Positions 1 to 22,000 of a stretch of DNA of 64,000 bases are shown here, piece after piece. The stretch lies in the NCBI RefSeq assembly GCF_963662255.1, contig NC_085060.1, positions 9,735,630 through 9,799,629 on the forward strand. The letters run 5' to 3'. Every line of letters starts with the position of its first letter. Position 1 is the first letter of the stretch. The notes beneath the pieces were generated by a model. The model searched no databases, had not been told where the DNA came from, and was given only the letters and a program-made list of their open reading frames with translations. Position numbers and translations under genes: made by a program. Origin of the DNA: Cinclus cinclus. Lineage: Eukaryota; Chordata; Aves; Passeriformes; Cinclidae.

Positions 1-9293
<9,293 letters not shown>

Positions 9294-9335
9294 CCGCAGC
9301 GCCGCCAGGTCGATGCCGTCCAGGCTGCGGGCCAT
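9294..9335 (-). CDS. NRK: NRK coding exon 1: initiator methionine and N-terminal peptide
   Basis: Fourteen codons reading MARSLDGIDLAALR, ending exactly at a GTAAGG donor (9293-9288). The start ATG (9335-9333) has a strong Kozak setting, GCCATGG. The peptide matches the short conserved leader of GCK-IV kinases, where an ARSL..IDL..LR segment is followed directly by the kinase domain; in those paralogs the first intron also falls after the LR. It joins in phase 0 to the exon at 4829-4894, giving LR then DPAGIF, as the family requires. It sits inside a dense CpG island, as expected for a first exon. The product is a Ser/Thr kinase of the Ste20 germinal-centre-kinase group IV. Choosing NRK over TNIK, MINK1 or MAP4K4 relies on synteny: the gene lies directly 3' of IL1RAPL2 in the same orientation. 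Confidence 0.85.
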
Positions 9336-9504
9336 GGCTCCGCCGCCCCGAGCTAGCGGTGCCGCGGGCGGCCCGCGCCGGCCCGGCCGTGCCCCGGCGG
9401 GCGCAGGGAGCCGGGCATGCCCGGCCCGCCCCAACGCCCTCCCCGGCCCGGGCGGCCGCCGCCGGCAACTTTGGCGGAGGGAGCAGCTCGGGGAAAAGTT
9501 TGCG

Positions 9505-9518
9505 AGGAAGTGACGTGC
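9505..9518 (+). promoter_or_regulatory. ETS/CRE-like composite site in the NRK promoter
   Basis: The sequence AGGAAGTGACGTG combines an ETS core (GGAAGT) and a CRE/ATF core (TGACGTG). They overlap in the fixed spacing seen in many CpG-island promoters that bind GABP- or ETS-type and CREB/ATF factors together. It lies about 170 bases upstream of the NRK start codon, where core-promoter sites are expected. Binding is inferred from the motif only. Confidence 0.45.
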
Positions 9519-9916
9519 GGCGCCGGCGGGGGTCGGGGCCACCTGCCGCCCGCGGGGCGGGGGCGCCGCGCTCTGCCCCCCACGCGCGCTCCCCGCGGGG
9601 CGGGAATGGGGCGATCGCCTCTGGAATATGGGATATGGGAGGTTCCCTGCACGCACCGCCCCACGCGGGGCCGCGAAGGGCCGGGCCGAGAAGCGGGGAC
9701 CCCTCTGGCGCGGCGAGCCCCGCGCTCCCGGCCCGGCGCTGCGCTCCCGCACGGGGAGATTGCGCCAGCCTCTAAGCAAGCCCCTGAATCCCCCAAAACT
9801 GCACTGACAGCATCCAGCGAAGAGGATTTTATGCACACACGGCTGAGACACTCCCAGCCCCTTCCCCTCAGGTAACGGGCGCTGCGAACACGATCCCAGG
9901 GGCTGACGGCAGCGAT

Positions 9917-10060
9917 GCTCCCATCGCTGTGCCCGTCCCTGCTCCCATCGCTGTGCCCGTCCCTGCTCCCATCGCTGCGCCCATCGCTGCTCCCGTCCCT
10001 GCTCCCATCGCTGCTCCCGTCCCTGCTCCCATCCCTGCTCCCACCCTTGCTCCCACCCCT
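9917..10060. repeat. 12-bp minisatellite, about 12 tandem copies
   Basis: A run of 12-base units alternating between GCTCCCATCGCT-like and GTGCCCGTCCCT-like forms, so the first part can also be read as a 24-base unit repeated. I count twelve units across 144 bases, with increasing divergence toward the right end (GCTCCCACCCTT, GCTCCCACCCCT). Because 12 is a multiple of three, several frames stay open, giving low-complexity peptides that should not be taken as genes. It lies about 580 bases upstream of the NRK start codon, just outside the CpG island. Confidence 0.95.
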
Positions 10061-13000
10061 GCTCAGCCCCGCGGATCGAGGGCAGGGGCCGTGCCCGCGG
10101 TGCTGATCTGGCAGCCGCCCCCTCCTCCAGCCCGGCCCCGAGCGCCGCAGGCAGAGCCAAGCGCGGCACCGCAACCTCGCTGCCTCCTTTCCCCGGCAAT
10201 TGGGACCGCAGGAAGAACACGTCGTGCAACCCTGGTGTAGCAGGCTGGAAGGACTTGTGGGTGTTCTTGGGCCTCGTATTTAGAGAAAAGTATCAGTGGA
10301 AATGCATATTTCCGAGACAAAGTCCTTAAACATTCTCGAAGGATGTTCAAGGAGTTGTCCCCTTGCAGGGAGCAAGCCAAGGGGCCGGAATTCTCAATCA
10401 GTTCTTTCACAGTAGCAGACATAAATCAAAACAAAGTGATCGAAGTATCTTTGGTGCCTGTTAGCACACCAGGACGGCTGCAATGCCAGCAGCGAGAGAC
10501 AGTGTTGTAATAAAGGCATTTGGCAATTTCCTTGAAAGAAGTGCTGATGTAACACTCAGCTTCAAAGTATTCTTGTACAACAGCCCACGTTGGGTACCTT
10601 ATTACTAATGTGACCCTGAATTTGTGCTTCTGCCTGCCTTCAGGCCAGCATGTGGAGGCACTGCTAAAGAGTTGAGGCCAATCACTGCATTAAAGTGTCA
10701 GTTTGTTGAAGAACTAAACGCGCAATGCAGTGATGTGCAATGCAGCAGAAATCCACACACAACAACAGCCCAGCCCCCTGTTCTCCCCTGGGTAATATTT
10801 AGAAAATTTTGGCCCTCACGTCACCTTTGTCAAAGCTAAGCCAGAGCTTTGCTTCCCATTCGAGCCTTCCTGTCTTACATAAATATACCATTAGCCTTTT
10901 TGCTTGTGTTACTTCTCACAATCCCTATTTATCTCTTCTCTCTAACCTTCAGGCTGTCCTTTGTCTCCTGCCACTTTCCACTTCCTTCCTGCTTCCCTGG
11001 TGAGAACTGGTGTGAAACTCCCTACTGTTGTCTACCCAACACCCTCTCACCTTCTCCATCTCTTCAAGAGATCCTTTGCTGAAATTAATCCTACCTGCCT
11101 TGCTCACCTCTGGTGAGTACTCCCAACTTGAGGATTAATTTCCACTTGACAGAAAGCTCTACTCAAAAATGAGAAGTATTAAGTGTTTACAAGTAGAACA
11201 TGGCTTGTAGTATTTTTGCAGGCAGATCTCACTATCCCTGCTATGTGCTTTTACCACCACATTTTGTTGCCTGCACCCTGCAGTTTCTGTGGGTGTTCCA
11301 GTTCCACTCACACCACTGCAGGCAGGGCTCTGAGCAGTTCTTCCCTTGCTGCTGAGGTAGGCAGAGCATCATTTCCCCTTAAAGGCCTTGCAGGTGGAAC
11401 AGAAGCAACAACTGCTTTTGCCACCAATATTCACAGCAGATCTGTTGAGGCTACATATGCCACAAGGACAAGCCTACTTTACATAGTAGAACCAGATTTA
11501 CAAGGCCTGAGTTATTCACCAGCTTGCTGACTGGTTCTACAGACACAGAAATGTGCTCCAGGTGTCCCCCACAGCCTCGTGCCCTGCTCATGGTAAATCC
11601 TTCCCAAAGCCCTGACCAAACAGGGTGCTTGTGCTGTTGCTGACCTGTGAGCAGGCTCTTCCACCTTGCTCTTCTGCATGTAGCTGTGTGGCAGAGTAAC
11701 TCCCAGGAATCACAAATTCAGTGCATTAGTGCAATTGTCAAACCCACATTCACCTTACCAATAATAAAAAGTGAACAGCTTCCCTTAATAATAAATTCAA
11801 TTTTAAAATCACCAAACAACTAAAGCATAACAAACACAAGAGACAATTAAATGCTATCTGTACAGCTTTCTTCTCCAACAGCCATAGTCAAAACCCTGAA
11901 ACCAAATTCGGCAACCACAGACCCGAACATAAAAACCTTTCAAATGTCAATGTGCATGCAAAGGATGTTGTGTATTAAAAGGGAAGTGGAAGAATGAAGG
12001 AGAAAGAACTTCCTTTGTTTCAGCAGAGGAAATGCCATTGTACCCCAGAAGTATGGGGCTAATTCTGAGCTCTTCTGTCATCATCCTAACACAGATTTGG
12101 GTCCATAATAATCCTACCAAGAGTAATTGCCCCTGCCAGATGTAACACTCAGTAAAGGAAGAGAGTGTTTAAAGCTGAGGCTCAAACTGACATGCTGGCC
12201 TGTTTCCTCTAGCTTTGTTTACATTGGGTCTCAGCTACAGGTGTGAAGCTGGCAGAGGAATAAAGAAGATAACTCATAAGAGAACAAGATTTCTGGTCTA
12301 CAGGAAACAAACAGCTTCTTGGGCTTAGCCTGAAAATGACAAACTGACTCTTTTCAGCCTTTCTCAGTTCTCTGAACTATAAATTCAGAAAAAATATAAT
12401 TTGATAAAACTCCAATACACATGATCATTTTATTGAAATAATCAGATGATGCTCAGGGAATGGACATCCCTGCCATTCCCATGGCTGTGGGAACAGCCAG
12501 ACTTAACAGCTCATGCCACATCCGTGACTCCAGAGCCAACCCTCAGCATATATTTCCCAGCATTTTTGGGATACAAATCTGACATGAAGCTTAGAAACCC
12601 CAAAGCTCAAGTTAGGCTCCCTGCTATCCAGGTAGGAGACAAATCCCTCTTCAAGTTTCTGGGTTCCCCTGCTCCCAGCTTCATGGTGGAGAGCCATCCC
12701 AGTAAGCCAGCCTTTCCCAGGACTCCTCTCTGCAGCAGCTCGCCAGTACGTGCACCAACATTAGACAGGATCTCTATGAGCACCAGCTTTCCTTGGCACT
12801 GAAATACTGCCTGAGAGATTTATTTTACTGGAAGCTTTCTTACCTTCTGTAAGGAGCCTGTGTTATGCCCATGCCTGAGGCATCTGATGAGATTGATGCT
12901 GATGCTCCAACATCAGCACTTTTCTCCCAGAATAAAAATACTTCACAAAATTCTCCATTACTTTTGGCTTTTATATGAACTAGAGATTTTAGATATCTCC

Positions 13001-14777
13001 TTAGTATTTCTTTAGGGGACAACCCTTGGCTGGCTACGGTTACACATTAAAAGTCTTTATAGGCTTGTATACAGCCTGAATATGTCTGGATGCTAGCTTG
13101 GTAGCAGTCACACAATGCCAGGAGCTCTATTTCATGACCACAGAAAAGCAGAGAATACTTTTATCAGGTCACACCTTGGAAAATACCAGGATAACTTAGT
13201 GCAGCTCTGCAAAATGTTTTTGGACTACAAAGGGAAGATTTAAGTTTCAGGCCATGGACATCCACTTACATTCCAGTATAGTTAAAAGAGTCAAAAATCC
13301 CTACCAACACAATCCACTTCATATCTTCAGCATTTCTGGGACCCATCCCTACAGTGCTTGGAAATCACAGTAAAATGTCGTTTTCAATGCACTGTTGGAT
13401 TGTTCTCTGAATATTTCTCATGCTTTCTCCTATTTGAACTGAAGAAAATTCCCACTTCATTCCAAACACATTAAGGCTGGGCCAGAAAGTCATATTTAAA
13501 CTTGAATCTGTCTTCAGATTTCCACTTTGCAGACACTGCTGCACTAGGATCAAGAGGCAGGGCTGCTATCCTGAGTAAACTGGAAATACCAGAAATCCAG
13601 ACAAACAAACCAAAACAGTAATTTCCTGTACAGTACTCAGTAGCACATACAGTAGTTTTCAGCTCTTTAAAAATTAAATAACATTTTGAGTTCCTGGCAA
13701 CCATGCTAGTTCAGTTTCACAGGATATCCAAAATGAGACCAAACAGCTTCCTTCCCAAAGGATTCCTGAGTGGACAGGCAAGCTGGAAAAAGTGCCTCTG
13801 ACTACTGTAATCCCAGCCAGGATGTCCACCTCATTGCCCAAGGCTGAAACTTAATATATAGTTCTCCCACAAAATGTGCATTACCCCAAATGCCGCTCAC
13901 TGGGAGTTTTGCAGGAATTTGTGTTCTTTCCAGTGGTACCCAGTCAAGCCAGCCCTGCCAGGCTGTCCCCACACAGCACAGGGAGCAGCACCGATAACCC
14001 TGCGAGGCTGCCTGACCCAGGACTTCACTGCATTGTTTCAGCTCAGCCCTTCGGAGTTTCTCAAGGAAACAAATGCTGCCCCTGGAAGTTTCCAGTTTCC
14101 CCATCAGCCCAGCACACAGCTCTGCTCTCCCTGGAGACAGCCACACCAACTTCCAGGGAGAGGAGGCACATCCTCTGGAACGATGGTGTTTTGCACTCCT
14201 GTCTCTGGACTCTGTTCCAGCACCAGCTGAATCCTCAGTGCTGATTTTGTGCAGTAATACATTAATTATATAGATAACTGCTTGCCTGTGTGAAAGCTAT
14301 TTCTATTATTTTGTATCTCCATGAGAAATTTTCCTACTCTCATTTTCTTTTCTTTCCCGTGTCACTATTTCACTGCGACTCTGCCTGATATCAGAATACC
14401 AAGTCAGTATCTGCCTCCTACAATGATACCAGTGCGCAAAGGCTGGCTGGCAATTTTGCAAAATAAAGATAATTTATTGAAATAAATTGAACTCTCATGT
14501 TTTGTATAACTATTGTATCTTGCTCTTGTGCAGCCATCTGCCTCGCTAGAGGTTTTCCCCTTCCCTCCCATCATCTGCAAATTTATTTCTTCATTCAAAG
14601 TAAGAACACTTTGAAACACTTTGCAAAGAACAGTAGCTATATGTTACTAGGTCATCAGATCCCAATGGGGTTTATGAATACCATAATGAATTTCAACCCA
14701 ACATCTGTCTGCTCTCTGAAACAGATGCAATTATGGAAAAAAATAGATGCTGCCTCTTCACAGGCAGATCTCTCAGT

Positions 14778-14870
14778 AAAAAAAAAAAAAACAAACCAGC
14801 AAAAAAACCAAAAAAAAACCCAAAACAAACAAACAAAAAAAAACCCACAAAAAACAAAACACAAAGAAAA
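14778..14870. repeat. A-rich low-complexity tract
   Basis: Runs of A broken by single or double C residues (AAAAAAACC and AAACAAACAAAC types). It creates lysine/asparagine-rich chance frames on one strand and phenylalanine-rich ones on the other. I see no recognisable retroelement body attached. Confidence 0.8.
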
Positions 14871-17800
14871 CTGACAATGCACAGTTTAATCACTACCACA
14901 TTAAATTCATCAGTCAAAATATCACATGGCAGACGGTCTTTTTCTGAAAGCAAGACAAGTTGTGGTAATTCTGGCAGACAAGCAGGGTTTTTTTGACTTT
15001 AGAAAATCCTGCAGGCAAAGCTTTGCCAACCAAATGCTAACTCTAGATGACTCAGGCCACGGTTCCCTTTCATCCAAACTACTGAAGTTTGGTGGTTAGC
15101 TAAAAAGGAACTGGTATCTGAATCACCATTAGTTTGGAGGAATTGTCAGATCAAAGTCTTGGGCATGGGGTTTTGGGGGCAGGGTGTTGGTTTGGTTTCT
15201 GTTCCCTTCTTTCCCAAAGGAAGAAAAATAAAGATCAACAACTTTAAATGTTCTTACTCAGAAAATTATTTAAAAAAAAATTAACTTTATCCCATCTTTT
15301 TAGCCTTCTCAATGTAGTGTGTCAATTCGGGCACAGTCTCAGTAAATTAAGCATAATATTTTGGTCCTGTTGCAAGCCTAACCTGTGCCTCACAAAATTA
15401 CACAATTTTAACCTTGCCTTAGCTACAAAAAAAGCCCAACTCATTGCTCAAGTCGCTCTTACACATCTGCATTTCCCAGGCCCTCTTCTTCTCCTTTTCT
15501 TAGAGGAGGCGAAAAAAAAGCAAAAGAGGAACTGTAATTTATAAACCTCTATCCAGCCCTCTGGAACAAAACCTGCCCTCTGTGACCTATTAAACATCTT
15601 TGGGAAAGTCTCCTCTATTCTTGCTCCAACTTCCATTTAATTCCAAGCTGCTTTTCATCTCAGTATTTTGCCAACTCCGACCATTTCAAACACACTTGGG
15701 TGCTTCAGCGCAGTGCCCGAGTCTTTTAAATTCTCCTCTTTTCGTCAAGGGAAATGTATCCTGTATTTGGGAGGGTGCCTAAGTTGTGTGTGTGTGTCTT
15801 CTGGGTGGGAAAGGCAAAGGAAAGCTCATTTAGGCATTGAGCAACAGTGTCCTCTTCCAACATTAACTGATGAGTAAGTCTGTGTCTTTTCCTGTAGATC
15901 TGTGCCAGTCCTATCTAAACATTCTCTATCTTTGTATATTAATAACCTGCATATAACTTCCAGCCAAGTTTCACTTGTGCCTGTAACACCATGCTCAGCC
16001 TGGAAAGAGGCAGCACAGCTCTCGTGGGGTCTGTCAGCTTCTCTCTGCACTTCACAGTGTTTTGGGCAGAGCATTGAGTAGGTGCACTCGCCTTGATGTT
16101 GCTGCTGCACAGTGCAGCTGTCAGCTGAGGCTGTAAACATTTTAAAAATTAAATCTGACAAGTTGTTTAGTGGTTTGGGAAGAATAGGAAGGCTCTGTAC
16201 ATCTGCCAGTTATTCACTGATATTTAGTCATGGAAGTTTTGTGGGAAAGAAATGTGTTTGCACAGGTCTGAGACTGGGTGCGTTTGCTGTTTTTATTGAT
16301 AACTTGGAAACGACTGCTAAATAAACCCATTGAAACAATATTCACCTGAACAGCAGCTTGTGCCAGGTTATGTGCACACCCTCCTGCCATTGCCTGGACA
16401 CTGTCCAGAGCCCCAAACTATATCCACTCTGTGGGAACACCTCAGTGCAACACTGTAGGACAAGGGCTGATGGGATCAGCTGCATAAGCAAGGAAAGACA
16501 AGGGAAGGGATTTTCCCTCCAACACTGCTTTGCTGAGGCAGCAGCTCCAACATCTTTCTAGTAATGCACGCAGCAGAAATGAAGACTTGGATTCAGTGAA
16601 AGGAGGGGGCACAAAAATTAATACTGAGGACAAAATGGTTTCATGTGCCCGCTTGGAATAGCTGAAGCTCTAACTTTACTAGAAAGAGAAATGACTTTTC
16701 TCTGAGAAAAGAGAAAATAGGGGCATTTTAATCACATGAGACATAATGAGAGCCTGAAGAACAAACCAAACAATAAAAACAGTAACACCCTCCCCAAAAT
16801 GAAAAAAACCCCCTTCAAATAAAAAGAAACAAAGGCACCACATGTTCACAGACCTCCTGGTTTCCATTTCTGACTTGTCTCTGTCTTTCTGTTTCACAAG
16901 GGTGTGAAAGAGTGCTCAGACCTCCCCAGATTAGAGCTGCTTTCAGCAGCCTCTCAGACAGATGTCCTGGCCACAGCAGCTTCTGTGCCACCCAGGAGAC
17001 CTGTCCCCTCTGGAGGACTGATGGTGCTGTGCTGGAGCTGAGCCACAGCCAGGTCCTGAACTGCCACCCTATAGCACACTTGGGCTTCCCTTCCAGCAGG
17101 GAGATTTGGGGATTTAAACCAGCTTCCCTTTTCACAGCAGCCTAAGTTCTCTAAGGAGTTTAGCTCCATAAGCCAATTAAACATCTTTAAGTCCTTGAGC
17201 TCTCCTACTTTCCCCAGCAGTTTGCATGCTTACATGGCTTTACAGGCTGAAAGCTGATTTCATCCAGCCAGGACCTGAGCATCTTATGAGGTCACAGGCC
17301 AAGCAATCCCAGGCAGAGTCAGCAAGTCTGGAATCCTCTGCAGGGCAGCCGCAGAGTGCTGCACTCTGTGAAATCAGTCCTGAGAGCAAATCCACGTAGG
17401 TTTGGAAAAGGCCAACCCCACCTTTATTCCTTTGCTTTCCAGAAGCCCCAGCTCCAGGTTATAAAGTAAAGGATGGCCATGTGCTCATGAACTTTACACA
17501 CAGAGAGTGGGAGTAAAGCAGTCACTATCCTCATTACACATCCACTGTGGAAGTGTAGGCAGACATAACTGGTGTCATCCCCTCGGGTCCCATCCCAGTG
17601 CCTTATCTCTCCTTCCTGTCTTTTTTCCTTCGGATCAGTTAACACTACAAGTAGGAGAACAGTAATACAGTCATTTGATATTTGAATATGAAGGCTTAGA
17701 ACCCATTTGCTGAAGTATACTGTTCTAGTTTTTTTTTCTTAGGGTTTCTTTCTGTTTGTTTTTAAATGAGCAAATCAGCAACATCTCAATAGCCAGAAAA

Positions 17801-18970
17801 CCACAACATAAAATTTTATGAGAAGCTATCACCAGCCTCCTTTGTTTCCTGTAAGACATAGCCTGCATAGCTAGATACATTTATATATAAAGTATATAGA
17901 TTTACATTATACATATGTTTTAAAAATCACTATATACCTCTTAAATGCTCTTTTGAAGTCAGTTAATAACCGTATGCCATTATGTTGTCAGAATACAGTT
18001 TTAACTCCTTCAAAGAAAAAAACAACATGCTGCAGTAACAATGTGATTCTGTAAACAGTTGTGGATTAACATTCAGTGACCACTGAATCTTCTCTGTGAT
18101 TAAAAATCCCCACCAGCTGCCCAATCTGCTTTTGTCAGTGAATTTGCTGTCATTTTATAGCAATAAATATACAGTTTGCCCACATACTTGAGGTCAGTTG
18201 TGCTCATGCCTGAAAAGGAGCATTTCCACGAGTGTTATGTGCAGGGCAAAAACCATAGCTCTGGAGCTGCTCAAGGTCACCATCTCTGTCTCCTCTAAAC
18301 CAGTGGCAAATCATTCCAGAGAGCTCTGTCTGCTCAGCACCCACGTAGTGCCCTCTCCATCAGGTTCACCCAAGAAGGATGTGACACTGAGGTGCAGCCC
18401 CTGGAGCCTGAAGCAGATGTGAGGGTGCTGGAATAGGCTTTCCATGATGAGCCCTGTCTCAATAAAGCATTTTGTGCTTTCATTATGTGAACATCAATGC
18501 CTTTGTGCAACTTGGTGACCTGCAGCCACCACTTGCCATTTGCAACACACTGCTGTGCTGCAGCAAAAAGGAGTGATGCTCTCCACCCTGGTCCATCACA
18601 CCTCCTCTAGAGCTTTCCAACCTGCAGTTTTCAGGGCACCTCGGCTGTGATTTGGGGTGGTTTTAGCCACCCCAGCACTGCTCCCCTTGGCCTTGGCTGT
18701 GCTGAGCCATTTGGGACACAGTGGGGGCTGTCTCTGCAGCCTGGCTGCCCTGTGGACTTCCCTGGTGTGGATGGACACTCATGTGCTCAGCACCTTCTCT
18801 TCTTTAATCTGTTCTGTCAAACCAGACTCCTCAGGCTGGCTGTGAACAGACTTGCACACGCTGTGGGTGCTCACACACCTCCTCTGAGCCACAGGCTTTG
18901 TACCATCTCTTGCTTTGAAGCAGCAGTGCCACTTCTATTATTTTTCCTGGTTTTTTTCTCTCTGATCAAT

Positions 18971-19060
18971 AGAAAAAAAAAAATTAAAACCTACCAAAAC
19001 AAAAAAAAAAAGAAAAGGAAAAAAAAAAACAGGAAAAAACCAACAAAAACACCAGAAAAC
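18971..19060. repeat. A-rich low-complexity tract
   Basis: A second A-rich stretch similar in style to the one at 14778, with A runs interrupted by C, G or T. It forms the lysine-rich end of a chance open frame. No element body is recognised next to it. Confidence 0.75.
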
Positions 19061-22000
19061 TTTCAGTTTAACTCTACAATACTTGAACCTTTTTGTTCTT
19101 TTTGCTGGATTTAGGTCACCCCACAGAGATCGATTGTTTTCTTTCTTGCCCAGGCATGTCCTCCTGCTCAGGCTGATAATTTTCTTTACTTGTGTATGGC
19201 TATATTGGTTTGGGTTTTCCCCTGACATTTCTGTGAACAGTGTAGTGAAGGTTGGTAGTGTTTATCCTCACTGCCTTTCTCCTTTTTGCTTATTTTGATT
19301 ATCCTCCCATACCAATGCTGGCTGTTCCTCCAGTCATATTTAATCCCCTTTGTCACCACCTCCAATTTTCCAGTGCATATGCTGGCATTAAATTGCCTGT
19401 TATCCTGTCCTAATTTCCATGTTACCACTGCTCAGAGGATAATAAAAATTTTTCTATTATTTTTCTCTTTGCCTTTGTATTGTTTATTGTTCATCTGTAC
19501 TGGGAAAGCCTGTGACTCTTTTCATGACTGTTATTTTTTCCACATGTCCAAGCTCAAACTGAGACTAAGAAAGCTTCCAGGGCTGATCCTTCCTTGGCCA
19601 GAATTTCTATTGCATTTTTATTTTTAACCTTTTGAGAGCATTTTCTGCAGTTTTGCCTTTGCAGCTCTGAGACAGGAACCTGAGGGTGGCAGGGAGGGCC
19701 AGCTCTGGGGTGACTCTGCAGTCAGATGTGCTGAGGCTCTTTGCAGAGGCACAAGATAAGAGAAAGGTAAATGAGACCTGGCTGGCCCTAAAGTCAGGAG
19801 GGACAATTCTGGCCCCTGTGACTTTTGTGGTCTTTTACAGCACAGATGACTCTGGGAAGATTTGGTTGGTTTGAGTGGGAAGCTCACTTCTTAAAATTTG
19901 GTGCAGTACTTGATGTCCTACCCATGTAAAACTGGGGGAAGGGGTGAGCGTGGTTTTGTATTGCAGCTGGCAAACTGAAAATACTTCTGGTAACTTCCCT
20001 CCATGTTGGAGGGAATCACAAGTTCTGCCTAGCCACATCACATTAACTAATCTAGTTACAAAAACACAGACCCTGTAACTCACAGGTCTTTTTTGTCCTC
20101 CATAGCGACCATTGGACCAACAGAAGCCCAGTGCTCAGTGCTATTACAGTCTTCCTTTCAAGCCACCCAGATTAATGGAACAAATTCTCATTCAGAGAAA
20201 TCAGGTACAGATCCCCAGTGACTACACTGATTTGACTCTGGCTTTTGAACAGTATAAATTACAGTAGAATATCATTACTAATTTCAGCTACCCCCTGTCC
20301 TGGCAAATTATCATTCATCTCCCCAAATGGGTATCTCAGCTGGAGACCTTTATTTTATCATCTTGGTAGAAAAAATCTGCACTGTTTCCTCCCTCCAAAT
20401 TAGCAGTCTATGATTTCCCTGGGGAAGTCTTTCTTAGATGTAGTGCTGATTAGTGCTTGACTAACAGGCACCAGCACATTTTTTACCTTCCAACACATAC
20501 CTGAAATCTCTCACCAGGTCCATGGCTGCCTGCTCAGGAGTTAGTCACTTCCTCCATAGCCTGTAGGGAAGACAGCAGACTTAAAGAAATGTTCGTTTCT
20601 AACCAAGCTTATTGTTGGTGTCTCACTGCTCACATGGAGACTGAATAAATTTCATTTCATAAGGAAAACACCCAGGCTGAGACCAGGGGTTGATCATTAA
20701 AGACTGATTTCTTTATGTTACCTGGTAAGCTTCTGAATCAACCAAGCACCACAACATGTATTTTCTAAGTGTTACAGTCAGCCTCACTGCTTAAGTGCTG
20801 CATTTCAAGTTGCCTGTGAGGAACTTTTCCCTTCCCAAAGCCAGGGAATTGCTCATGTGGCTCAGTGCAAAGTACTAGTTAAACATGGAAATGTTTTGTC
20901 AGGGAAACAGTGTCAGTGCAGGGTGGTTGAGGGGATCAGCAGGGATACCCCAGCACATGGTGAACCTGGGAAAAAGCACACTGGGCTGGGGCAGGGGAGG
21001 TCAGCCCAGGGGAATGTCTCATTCCCAGCGGTGCCAGGCAAAGCCATGGGGACACACTGAGGCTGATGGTTATGTGAGGTTGTTCTGCTTCAGCTACTTT
21101 GGGAAAACACTCTTCAATAGCACTTTAAAACTGTGGTGTGGAAGCAAAGTGAAATCTTGTTGCAAGTTAAACTGGCCCTGGCTAAGTTACCTGGTGATAC
21201 TTCAGCCACTCTTACCTTGTAGCTTTTTGTCCTGCGCTATTCCTGTGGTTTTTTGCTGGCTTAGGGGGAGTGAGTATTAGAAATCATACTCTCTCACAAG
21301 GTTTATTGAAATGCAGTTGCATCTCCTTCTGTGGAAGGGACAGTGACAGCTCCTGAAGCCCCGTGCCCTGGATGCTGGCCCCAAATGGGCATCCCTGTGC
21401 CACCCCTCACACACTGTGCCTTTCTGCCCACTCCCACCTCCACTTGTCACTGCCCTGCACAAACCACTGCACCTTCCCTGGCCCTCTTAGAGAGAATTTG
21501 TTCTTCACAGTCTTACTCTAAAATAACAAGAATCAGGCTTTTAAAATCAGGAAGTTTCTCTAAAAGACTTATGTGCTTTTGCTATAATTGCTCCATATGC
21601 TCCTCTGACGATTTCCATGACCTTTTTTTCTCAAAAAAAGGAAAAAAAAAAAGACAACTCCCATCATCCCTCAAGTCTCAGATGAGCTCTCCACACAGTA
21701 AAGGAGAAGCAGATGCTGCCAGCTCTCTATCTGGATCTCTTCTTACACATGTTTAACCCTCAGGGTACAATGGATGCTGAGACTCACTCTTTCGTAACAT
21801 TTGTTTGGCTGCCAGAAAGGAAAAATGATTAGCAGCTCAAAGGTTACGTTGCTGTATTTTGCAAGAGAAGCCCTTGTCGTGGGCTGCCTCCCTTTTGCTG
21901 AGTGTGGATGTGAGCTGAGATGCTCAGCTGCCCACAGGGCACTGGGGTTCTCTGCCCACTGGGCTGTGCTGCCCCAGCTCTCTGTCCCATCCCAGTGCTT

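Noticed and set aside
9620..9650. GGAATATGGGATATGGGAGG near the NRK promoter, considered as a CArG (SRF) box.
   Set aside because: Neither copy has the full CC-(A/T)6-GG pattern.
15785..15797. Short TG repeat, and a similar CA repeat at 38881-38892.
   Set aside because: Only about six dinucleotide units each, too short to list as informative microsatellites.
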